From Streptomyces violaceus (lineage in GTDB: Bacteria > Actinomycetota > Actinomycetes > Streptomycetales > Streptomycetaceae): DNA of 5,473 nt. The position numbers and the translations under genes were made by a program. Location of the stretch: assembly GCA_000715635.1 (NCBI GenBank), contig KL569160.1, positions 33,870 to 39,342 on the forward strand, in the 5' to 3' direction. How positions within the stretch are numbered: position 1 is the stretch's first letter; the number at the start of each line of letters is the position of its first letter. Of the stretch, positions 1 to 5,473 are shown in pieces. Under the pieces are notes generated by a model, which was not told the DNA's origin, did no database searches, and was given only the letters and a program-made list of their open reading frames with translations.

Positions 1-317
1 GCGCCAGCCGGATGACCATCGCCCGGCGCATCACCTTCCCCCTGGCCACCCCCGGCCTGATCGCCGCAGCGGTGTTCTCCTTCATCACCAGCTTCGACGA
101 ATTCTTCATCGCCCAGTTCCTGTCCACCCCCGACACCCGCACCCTGCCGGTGCTGGTCTTCAACGCCCTGCAGTTCGACGTCGACCCGACCGTCACCGCC
201 GTCAGCGCCGTCCTCATCGCCCTGGCCATCCTGGCCCTGGCCCTGGTCGCCCTCGTCCGCAAACTCGGCGGCCACCGCAACGGCCAGAACGTCCTGCCGG
301 TCGAACCCCTCACCTGA
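1..317 (+). CDS. ABC transporter permease, PotC-like (spermidine/putrescine type), C-terminal part
   Basis: This is the 3' end of an inner-membrane permease of a binding-protein-dependent importer; the reading frame is open to the left edge (codons from position 3), so the start is outside the window. About 104 residues remain. The visible part opens inside the cytoplasmic EAA loop, which contacts the ATPase: ASRMTIARRITFP keeps the spacing of the consensus Gly-x9-Ile-x-Leu-Pro, and the split first codon (xGC) is compatible with the conserved Gly. Next come a membrane segment running into SFITSFDEFFIAQFLS, a signature of PotC/YdcV-type permeases, then TLPVLVF and a last membrane helix (VSAVLIALAILALALVALV) with a short basic tail. 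The ATG at position 12 lies within the conserved loop and is not the start. An amine-oxidising gene set follows on the same strand, which fits polyamine import, but the substrate is inferred from family and context. Other parts of the transporter are probably encoded to the left. Confidence 0.88.
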   Translation, partial: ASRMTIARRITFPLATPGLIAAAVFSFITSFDEFFIAQFLSTPDTRTLPVLVFNALQFDVDPTVTAVSAVLIALAILALALVALVRKLGGHRNGQNVLPVEPLT

Positions 318-359
318 GCCTCGCGCCGGCACGGGCCGCGCTACCGCTGACAGCGCCGC

Positions 360-385
360 CGGCCGGGCCCCTGGTGGCCCGGCCG
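360..385 (+). repeat. GC-rich hairpin between transporter and oxidase genes
   Basis: Positions 360-369 pair perfectly with 376-385 (10 bp, all G-C) around a 6-nt loop, cctggt. The hairpin lies in the 104-nt gap, 43 nt after the permease stop codon and 25 nt before the GGAG of the oxidase. No T-run follows it, so it is not a classical intrinsic terminator, although actinobacterial terminators often lack one. It could be a partial terminator, or an RNA-processing or stabilising element that sets different transcript levels for transporter and enzymes. The pairing is seen directly; the role is inferred. I recognise no promoter in the rest of the gap. Confidence 0.6.
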
Positions 386-410
386 CGCCTTCCCCGAACA
401 CTTTCCCGCA

Positions 411-414
411 GGAG
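411..414 (+). promoter_or_regulatory. Ribosome binding site of the FAD oxidoreductase
   Basis: GGAG (within aggag) ends 7 nt before the ATG at 422. This decides the start against the in-frame GTG at 374, which lies inside the hairpin and would add 16 Arg/Pro-rich residues unlike the family N-terminus. Confidence 0.8.
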
Positions 415-421
415 TCCCGAA

Positions 422-1702
422 ATGAAGACGATCCCGTACTGGGTAGAAACCGCTGGGGTGTTTCCCGACCGGTCCGGCAAGCCGCTGACCGAGGACACCG
501 ACCTGGTAGTCGTCGGCGCCGGCCTGACGGGTCTGTCCACCGCCCTCCACTCCGCCCGCAAGGGCGCCCGTGTCACCCTTGTCGAGAAGAGCCAGATCGG
601 TTCCGGGGCCTCCGCGCGCAACGGCGGCATGGCCAACCTGGGCTTCACCATCGGCGTGAGCCAGGCCATCCGCCGCTACGGTCTGGAGCGGGCCCGCGAG
701 ATCTACAACTCCTACGGCGAGGCCGTGGACACCGTCGAGCGGCTCGTGAACGAGGAGTCCATCGACTGTCAGTTCCGTCGCGTCGGACGCCTGGGCGTCG
801 CGTCCCGCCCCGCGCACTTCGAGAGCAAGAAGGCCCAGCAGCGCGACCTGGCCAAGTACTTCGGACACGAGACCACACTGATCGGCAAGTCCGAGCTGCG
901 TTCCGAGATCGGCTCCGACCTGTATCACGGCGGCCTGCTCGACCCGTTCAGCGCGGCACTGCACGTCGGCCGCTTCGTGCGCGGCATGGCCGAGGCGTGC
1001 GAGCGCACCGGAGTCGAGATCCACGAGCGCAACGCAGCGATCGGCGTTCGACGTACCGCAGCGGGCCGGTTCGAGGTCAGCACCGAGCGCGGTGTGATCC
1101 GCGCCGGGCAGGTCATGATGGCCACCGACGCCTACACCGACAAGAACTTCCCATGGCTGCGCCGCCAGCAGGTCTGCCTGGGCAGCTTCATCATCGTGAC
1201 CGAGCCGCTCGGCGAGGAGCTCGCCCGGGACATCATCCCGAAGGCCCGCCTCATCGTCGACTCCAACCAGGTCTGCCACTACTTCCGGCTCACCCCGGAC
1301 AACCGGCTGCTGTTCGGCGGCCGCGCCCGCTTCGCACCGTCCGACCCCACCTCGGACAAGAAGAGCGGACAGGTCCTGTTCCGTGAGATGTGCGAGATCT
1401 TCCCCCAACTCTCCCGGACCAAGGTCGAGTACGTGTGGGGCGGCTCCGTCGGCTTCGCGATGGACCGCATCGTGCACGCCGGGCAGACCGACGACGGCGT
1501 CTACTACTCCATGGGATACGCCGGCCACGGCGTGCAGATGGCCACGCACATGGGGCAGGTCATGGCCGAGGTGATGGACGGCCACCCCGAGGTCAGCCCC
1601 GTCCGTGACCTGGCCCCGCCCCGCATCCCCCTCTACAACGGCACCGCCTGGTTCCTGCCCTTCGCGGGCGCCTACTACAAGACGCTGGACCGCATCCGCT
1701 GA
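422..1702 (+). CDS. FAD-dependent amine oxidoreductase (DAO family, PuuB-like)
   Basis: This 426-residue protein has the length and layout of soluble DAO-fold flavoenzymes that oxidise an amine to an imine, which hydrolyses to an aldehyde or keto product. An N-terminal lead (IPYWVETAG) typical of the PuuB/gamma-glutamylputrescine oxidase group precedes the Rossmann dinucleotide motif GAGLTG (residues 32-37) and the ribose-binding acid Glu55. Then come GSGASARNGG (60-69), the FAD-contacting segment of this family, LLFGGRAR (297-302 region), and the C-terminal FAD motif GYAGHGV (365-371). No signal peptide or membrane segment is visible, so it should be cytoplasmic. It follows a polyamine-type permease and precedes a semialdehyde dehydrogenase by 40 nt, which suggests oxidation of a polyamine or a gamma-glutamyl derivative. 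No gamma-glutamyl-ligase or -hydrolase (PuuA/PuuD) lies in the window, so direct oxidation of a free amine or N-methyl amino acid is equally open. Family is secure; substrate is not. Confidence 0.88.
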   Translation: MKTIPYWVETAGVFPDRSGKPLTEDTDLVVVGAGLTGLSTALHSARKGARVTLVEKSQIGSGASARNGGMANLGFTIGVSQAIRRYGLERAREIYNSYGEAVDTVERLVNEESIDCQFRRVGRLGVASRPAHFESKKAQQRDLAKYFGHETTLIGKSELRSEIGSDLYHGGLLDPFSAALHVGRFVRGMAEACERTGVEIHERNAAIGVRRTAAGRFEVSTERGVIRAGQVMMATDAYTDKNFPWLRRQQVCLGSFIIVTEPLGEELARDIIPKARLIVDSNQVCHYFRLTPDNRLLFGGRARFAPSDPTSDKKSGQVLFREMCEIFPQLSRTKVEYVWGGSVGFAMDRIVHAGQTDDGVYYSMGYAGHGVQMATHMGQVMAEVMDGHPEVSPVRDLAPPRIPLYNGTAWFLPFAGAYYKTLDRIR

Positions 1703-1730
1703 CCGGTCGGCAGCACCTCTACCCATAAAT

Positions 1731-1734
1731 GGAG
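1731..1734 (+). promoter_or_regulatory. Ribosome binding site of the aldehyde dehydrogenase
   Basis: GGAG ends 8 nt before the ATG at 1743. It fixes the start against the upstream in-frame ATG at 1605, which would run 46 residues through the out-of-frame 3' end of the oxidase gene. Confidence 0.8.
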
Positions 1735-1742
1735 ACCCCAAG

Positions 1743-3194
1743 ATGACTGTCGTCCGTGATGTTCCCAAGCAGCTCTTCATCGGCGGTGGCTGGCAGGACG
1801 CCGAGTCCGGCCGAACCCTGTCCGTCGACAACCCGGCCACCGGCGAAGAACTGTGCCAGGTCGCCGACGCCTCACCCGCGGACGGCAGACGGGCCGTCGA
1901 GGCGGCGGTCGCCGCGCAGGCCGGCTGGGCCGCGACCCCGCCCCGGGTGCGCAGCGAGATTCTGCGCCGTGCCTACGACATCATCATCGCGCGAACCGAG
2001 GACCTCGCCCTGCTGATGACCCTGGAGATGGGCAAGCCCCTGACCGAGGCGCGTGCCGAAGTCGCCTACGCGGCCGAGTTCTTCCGCTGGTTCTCCGAGG
2101 AAGCCGTCCGCATCGACGGCGGCATGACCACCGCCCCCGACGGCAGGAACCGCCTGCTGGTCACCCGCCAGCCCGTCGGCCCCTGCCTGCTCATCACCCC
2201 CTGGAACTTCCCCCTGGCCATGGGAACCCGCAAGATCGGCCCCGCCATCGCCGCCGGCTGCACCATCGTCCTCAAACCGGCCCCACAGACCCCCCTCTCC
2301 TCCCTGGCCCTGGCGGAGATCCTCACCGAGGCCGGCCTGCCCGAGGGCGTGCTGAACATCGTCGTCACCTCGGACGCGGCCGGCGTCGTCGAACCCCTGC
2401 TGCGCGGCGGACAAATCCGCAAACTCTCCTTCACCGGCTCCACCCAGGTCGGCCGCATCCTCCTGGCCCAGTGCGCCGACACCGTCATCCGCACCTCCAT
2501 GGAACTGGGCGGCAACGCCCCTCTCATCGTCTTCGACGACGCCGACCTCGACACCGCCATCGAAGGCACCATGGTGGCCAAGATGCGCAATATGGGCGAG
2601 TCCTGCTGCGCCGCCAACCGCATCTACGTCCACACCTCCATCGCCGACGAGTTCGCCACCCGCCTCGCCGCCCGCATGGCCGCCCTGAAGGTCGGACCCG
2701 GCACCGAACCCGGCACCGACGTGGGCCCCCTCATCGACACTGTCGGCCGCAGCAAGGCCCACGACCTGGTCCGTGACGCCGTCAAGCGCGGAGCCAAAGT
2801 GCTCACCGGCGGTGAACTCCCCGAAGGGCCGGGCTGCTTCTACCCGCCCACCGTCCTCACCGACGTCACCGCCGACGCCGCCATCAACGACACCGAGATC
2901 TTCGGACCGGTCGCCGCCATCCTCACCTTCGACGACGAGGACGAGGCCGTCACCGCCGCCAACGACACCGAATTCGGCTTGGCCGCCTACCTGTTCACCC
3001 AGAACCTCGACCGCGCCCTGCGGGTCGGCGAACGCCTCGAAAGCGGCATGATCGGCCTCAACACCGGCCTCGTCTCCAACCCCGCCGCCCCCTTCGGCGG
3101 CGTCAAGCAGTCCGGACTGGGCCGCGAAGGCGGACGCGTCGGCATCGACGAGTTCCTGGAATACAAGTACATCGCCGTCCCCGTCGGAGCCTGA
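1743..3194 (+). CDS. gabD: NAD(P)+-dependent succinate-semialdehyde dehydrogenase (GabD-type ALDH)
   Basis: This cytoplasmic aldehyde dehydrogenase of 483 residues matches the usual GabD length (about 480). It oxidises an aldehyde to the acid, in GabD succinate semialdehyde to succinate, the last step from GABA into the TCA cycle. All ALDH hallmarks are present: PWNFP with Asn155, Lys178 (VLKPA), FTGST (230-234), general base Glu254 (ELGG), catalytic Cys288 (MGESCC) and EIFGPV (385-390). The C-terminal run GLNTGLVSNPAAPFGGVKQSG and the following LGREGG are the SSADH signature. By motif alignment to human SSADH, its carboxylate-binding Arg213, Arg334 and Ser498 correspond to Arg163, Arg282 and Ser445 here, which supports a semialdehyde substrate. 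Cys289 directly follows the catalytic cysteine, whereas E. coli and human SSADH have C-V-C. The gene lies 40 nt after the oxidase that would supply the aldehyde and 1 nt before the next gene. Gamma-aminobutyraldehyde or another omega-aldehyde remains possible. Confidence 0.9.
   Translation: MTVVRDVPKQLFIGGGWQDAESGRTLSVDNPATGEELCQVADASPADGRRAVEAAVAAQAGWAATPPRVRSEILRRAYDIIIARTEDLALLMTLEMGKPLTEARAEVAYAAEFFRWFSEEAVRIDGGMTTAPDGRNRLLVTRQPVGPCLLITPWNFPLAMGTRKIGPAIAAGCTIVLKPAPQTPLSSLALAEILTEAGLPEGVLNIVVTSDAAGVVEPLLRGGQIRKLSFTGSTQVGRILLAQCADTVIRTSMELGGNAPLIVFDDADLDTAIEGTMVAKMRNMGESCCAANRIYVHTSIADEFATRLAARMAALKVGPGTEPGTDVGPLIDTVGRSKAHDLVRDAVKRGAKVLTGGELPEGPGCFYPPTVLTDVTADAAINDTEIFGPVAAILTFDDEDEAVTAANDTEFGLAAYLFTQNLDRALRVGERLESGMIGLNTGLVSNPAAPFGGVKQSGLGREGGRVGIDEFLEYKYIAVPVGA
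3186..3189 (+). promoter_or_regulatory. Ribosome binding site of the hydroxyacid dehydrogenase, inside the ALDH gene
   Basis: GGAG sits in the last codons of the aldehyde dehydrogenase and ends 6 nt before the ATG at 3196. The upstream TGA (3192-3194) is one base from that ATG, so ribosomes can reinitiate and the two genes are probably translationally coupled. Confidence 0.75.
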
Positions 3195-3195
3195 C

Positions 3196-4179
3196 ATGCC
3201 CGACCGACTCGTCGTCCTCTACCGGGGCAACCGACCCCCCGCCACCGGACTCATCGAAAGGCTCACGGACACGGTCTACGCCACCGAGGAGGAACTGCCC
3301 TACCTCCTCCCCGGCGCCGACGCCCTCCTGGCCTGGGTCACCATCACCCCCGCCATCCGCGAAGCCTGGCCCGACAACCCCGAGAAGGCACCCCGCTGGG
3401 TCCACGCGGCCTCCGCGGGCGTCGACTCCTTTCTCTTCCCCGCCCTCGTCGACGATCCCGGCGTCATCCTCACCAACGCCCGCGGCGTCTACGACCAGCC
3501 GACCGCCGAGTACGTCCTCGGCCTGATCCTCGCCCTCGCCAAGGACTTCCCCGGCACCTGGGAGCACCAGCGGCGCCGCGAGTGGCGTCCGCGCCCGAGT
3601 GATGGCATCACCGGACGCACCGTGCTGGTCTGGGGCACGGGACCCATCGGACGCGCCACCGCCCGGCTGTTGCGCGCCGTCGGGATGCGGGTCGCGGGCG
3701 CCGGCCGCAAGGCCCGCACGGACGACCCCGACTTCGGCACGGTCCACGGTGCGACCACTCGGCCCTCAGCCCTGGCCGAGGCGGACTACGTCGTCCTGGC
3801 CGCCCCCCTCACCAAGGACACCCGGGGCATGGTCGACGCGTCCGTGCTCGCCGGCATGAAGCCGGGGGCGCGACTGATCAATGTCGGCCGGGGCGGACTC
3901 GTCGACGAGCGGGCGCTCGTCGACCACCTCGCCGCCGGACGGCTCGCCGGCGCAGCCCTGGACGTCTTCGGCCAGGAGCCCCTGCCTGCCGAATCACCCC
4001 TGTGGGACATGCCCGGCGTGATGATCTCCCCGCACACGGCGGGCGAGACCACCAGCGAGCGGGAGGCTCTCGTCGAGGTGTTCCTCGACAACCTCACTCG
4101 CCACATCGAGGGTCGGCCCCTGCGCAACGTCGTCGACAAGCGGCGAGGGTACGTGGTCGACGAGACGCACCCGGCCTGA
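3196..4179 (+). CDS. D-2-hydroxyacid dehydrogenase (NAD(P)-dependent)
   Basis: This 327-residue soluble enzyme belongs to the D-isomer-specific 2-hydroxyacid dehydrogenases, which interconvert 2-oxo acids and D-2-hydroxy acids. Visible landmarks are the substrate-loop segment ASAGVD (72-77), the nucleotide motif GTGPIG (147-152) in the inserted Rossmann domain, and the catalytic trio Arg232 (VGRGGLVDE), Glu261 (GQEPL) and His280 (SPHTAGE), so it looks active. After the second Rossmann strand, where NAD-specific members usually have Asp, the sequence reads AGAGRKAR with Arg171. As in GhrA/GRHPR-type glyoxylate/hydroxypyruvate reductases, this suggests NADP(H) use (inference). It starts 1 nt after the aldehyde dehydrogenase stop, so it is the last gene of the operon. 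Its partner reaction is not obvious for putrescine breakdown: it may reduce glyoxylate or hydroxypyruvate, or oxidise a 2-hydroxy acid made by its neighbours. Family call is firm; substrate unknown. Confidence 0.9.
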   Translation: MPDRLVVLYRGNRPPATGLIERLTDTVYATEEELPYLLPGADALLAWVTITPAIREAWPDNPEKAPRWVHAASAGVDSFLFPALVDDPGVILTNARGVYDQPTAEYVLGLILALAKDFPGTWEHQRRREWRPRPSDGITGRTVLVWGTGPIGRATARLLRAVGMRVAGAGRKARTDDPDFGTVHGATTRPSALAEADYVVLAAPLTKDTRGMVDASVLAGMKPGARLINVGRGGLVDERALVDHLAAGRLAGAALDVFGQEPLPAESPLWDMPGVMISPHTAGETTSEREALVEVFLDNLTRHIEGRPLRNVVDKRRGYVVDETHPA

Positions 4180-4245
4180 AAGGCGAGGAGCAAGCGCCCT
4201 GGCCGGGGGACTCCATGTGCCGGGGCGCCGTGCTACTCGCCTTTC
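4178..4245. terminator. Nested inverted repeat, likely bidirectional terminator
   Basis: The short space between two convergent genes folds as a hairpin within a hairpin. The outer arms gaaaggcgag (4178-4187) and ctcgcctttc (4236-4245) are a perfect 10-bp inverted repeat. Inside, gcgccctggc (4194-4203) pairs with gccggggcgc (4219-4228), ten pairs with one G-T mismatch that is a wobble in RNA, around a 15-nt loop. The outer left arm overlaps the TGA of the dehydrogenase, and the outer right arm overlaps the last codons of the permease just ahead of its TAG (4235-4233 on the minus strand). There is no long T-run, only CTTTC at the end of the outer arm in either direction, which is common in high-GC actinobacteria. 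The pairing is seen directly; termination in both directions is inferred from position. Confidence 0.7.
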
Positions 4246-5473
4246 CCGCGTCCCAGCACGCTGCCGGTCACGGCCAGCACGGACAGCACCGCCAGAGCGG
4301 CGGCCGGGCCGAGCACGGTCCAGGGGGCCAGTTCGGCGTACGGCTGGTTCTCCGACAGGAGCCGGCCCCACTCGGGGGTGGGCGGCTGTTCGCCGAGGCC
4401 GAGGAAGCCGAGCGAGGCGAGGACCAGGACGGTGGTGGGCAGCCGGAGCAGGGCGTTGCGCAGGAGAGCCGGCACCACCGCGGGGAGCAGGTGGCGGCGC
4501 AGCAGGTGCGGCCGCCCCGCCCCGAGCGCGACGGACGCGGCGATGTGACCGCTCGCGCGTTCCTGTTCGAGCAGCGCGGCGGTCTGGGCGGCGTAGGGGC
4601 TCCAGCCGACCGCGCAGACCGCGCAGGCCGCGCCCCACACCGACGGTCCGGTCACGCCCGCGATCAGCAGCCCCGCGAGGACGGCGGGCAGCGTCGACAC
4701 GACCTCCGTCGGACCGGCGCTCGCCCGCGGTGCCATGCCCAGCAGGAGTCCGATGACGGCGCTGAGCGTGGTCACGGCGAGGGCGACCCCCGCCGTGCGC
4801 ACCGCCCCGTGGCCCAGCCGGGCCAGCAGATCCCGCCCCAAAGCGTCGGTGCCCAGGGGGTGTTCGAGGGACGGGGACAGCAGCCGCGCCATCGTGTCGA
4901 CCTGCAGGGGGTCGCGCAGGAGGCCCGCGGTGACCAGGGCCACCAGGGTCAGCGCACAGGCCGCGGTGATCCAGCGCAGGGAGCGCGGCGGAGTGAGCGG
5001 GGGCCGGTGCAGCGCCGGCAGGGCGCCGTCACGCAGGGGACGGCCGAGGAGCGCGTGGCGCAGGGCGTTGATCAGGACGCCGGCGCTCACGCCGAGCAGG
5101 ATCAGGGCCAGGGTCGCGGTCTGCAGCACCGGGAGGTCCTGCGCGACGGCGGCCTCCAGGGCGAGTCGGCCGAGCCCGGGGATGTTGAAGATCTTCTCCA
5201 CGGCGACCGCGCCGCCGACCAGGGCGACGACGGTCGGCAGCAGTTGCGGCAGCATGCCGGGCAGGGTGCGGCGCAGCGCGTTGCGGGCGATGTGGCCGGG
5301 CGGGAGGCCGACGGCGTACGCCGTGCGCGCCCACGGTTCGTGGAAGGCGGCGGGCAGTGCCTGGTCGAGCAGCCCGCCCAGCATCGCGCCCGACGGGATG
5401 CCGAGGGCGAGCGAGGGCAGCACCATCGAGTGCGGCCCCTCCCAGCCGCTGGACGGGAACCACCCCCACCACC
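4233..5473 (-). CDS. Fused DppB-DppC-type ABC transporter permease, 5' end outside the window
   Basis: This is an integral membrane permease of the dipeptide/oligopeptide/nickel (Dpp/Opp/Nik) importer family. Numbering from the ATG at 5426, the first half has the end of a DppB-like protein: an EAA loop (about 33-60, TAYAVGLPPG), then GGAVAVEKIFNIPGLGRL (71-88) and a last helix ending in LRHALLGRPLRDG. A Pro-rich linker (about 128-150) follows, then a DppC-like half with a membrane helix (152-170), HPLGTDALGRDLL (189-201), its own EAA loop (about 291-315), SLGFLGLGEQPPTPEWG (338-354) and a final helix. Both halves share one frame without a stop, so one chain could replace the usual heterodimer. 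The ATG at 5426 is internal: the frame stays open to the right edge and reads WWGWFPSSGWEGPHS, a typical DppB periplasmic segment. The rest of the DppB half, and probably the binding protein and ATPases, lie off the right edge or elsewhere. Substrate unknown. Confidence 0.88.
   Translation of the reverse strand, partial: WWGWFPSSGWEGPHSMVLPSLALGIPSGAMLGGLLDQALPAAFHEPWARTAYAVGLPPGHIARNALRRTLPGMLPQLLPTVVALVGGAVAVEKIFNIPGLGRLALEAAVAQDLPVLQTATLALILLGVSAGVLINALRHALLGRPLRDGALPALHRPPLTPPRSLRWITAACALTLVALVTAGLLRDPLQVDTMARLLSPSLEHPLGTDALGRDLLARLGHGAVRTAGVALAVTTLSAVIGLLLGMAPRASAGPTEVVSTLPAVLAGLLIAGVTGPSVWGAACAVCAVGWSPYAAQTAALLEQERASGHIAASVALGAGRPHLLRRHLLPAVVPALLRNALLRLPTTVLVLASLGFLGLGEQPPTPEWGRLLSENQPYAELAPWTVLGPAAALAVLSVLAVTGSVLGRGKGE

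Noticed and set aside
374..421. GTG at 374 as the start of the FAD oxidoreductase.
   Set aside because: It lies within the hairpin loop/stem, has no upstream GGAG at proper spacing, and would add an Arg/Pro-rich extension. The ATG at 422 has GGAG 7 nt upstream.
1605..1742. ATG at 1605 as the start of the aldehyde dehydrogenase.
   Set aside because: The 46 extra residues are the oxidase coding region read in another frame and look nothing like an ALDH N-terminus; the ATG at 1743 has a good RBS and gives the expected length.
1703..1742. AT-richer patch (cataaatgg) between oxidase and aldehyde dehydrogenase as a promoter.
   Set aside because: Too short a match and no paired -35 element at normal spacing; the 40-nt gap is adequately explained as a leader carrying the RBS.
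341..1840. Long minus-strand open frame (499 codons) opposite the FAD oxidoreductase.
   Set aside because: It mirrors the real gene, as is usual at very high GC. Its Gly/Val/Ala-rich translation shows no family motif, and the opposite strand carries clear catalytic motifs.
1872..3197. Long minus-strand open frame (441 codons) opposite the aldehyde dehydrogenase.
   Set aside because: Low-complexity Gly/Asp/Val-rich translation without recognisable motifs; the plus strand is a complete GabD-type protein.
4217..4756. Plus-strand open frame of 179 codons inside the permease region.
   Set aside because: Arg/Pro/Ala-rich shadow of the minus-strand permease, with no motif or RBS of note.
5424..5426. 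ATG at 5426 (minus strand) as the true start of the fused permease.
   Set aside because: The same frame continues to the window edge with a typical DppB segment (GWFPSSGWEGPHS), so this Met is internal.

Overview
The window is very GC-rich, with third codon positions almost all G or C, GGAG-type ribosome binding sites and no TTA codon that I could find. This fits a high-GC actinomycete, most likely Streptomyces or a relative; that assignment is inferred from composition and gene style only. Three complete genes and two genes cut by the window edges fill nearly all of the sequence.

Left and centre (1-4179, + strand) form one co-directional block. It holds the C-terminal end of a PotC-like spermidine/putrescine-type ABC permease, then a DAO/PuuB-type FAD-dependent amine oxidoreductase (422-1702), a GabD-type succinate-semialdehyde/aldehyde dehydrogenase (1743-3194) and a D-2-hydroxyacid dehydrogenase (3196-4179). 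The gaps are 104, 40 and 1 nt, and each downstream gene has its own GGAG. The simplest reading is a polyamine or related amine uptake-and-oxidation operon: the permease imports the amine, the flavoenzyme deaminates it to an aldehyde, and the aldehyde dehydrogenase oxidises that to the acid, probably succinate semialdehyde to succinate. The tightly coupled D-2-hydroxyacid dehydrogenase is the member that the standard putrescine-to-succinate route does not explain. A 10-bp GC hairpin lies in the gap between transporter and oxidase.

Right (4233-5473, - strand) is a convergent, separate unit. It encodes a Dpp/Opp/Nik-type ABC importer permease in which a DppB-like half and a DppC-like half are fused in one reading frame. 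Its true start lies beyond the right edge. The junction between the two units (4178-4245) holds a nested inverted repeat that overlaps both stop codons and probably acts as a bidirectional terminator.

I see no RNA gene, mobile element, CRISPR array or recognisable promoter. No clear new system is present. The points most worth following are the fused permease, the unexplained hydroxyacid dehydrogenase, the nested terminator and a vicinal cysteine pair at the aldehyde dehydrogenase active site.
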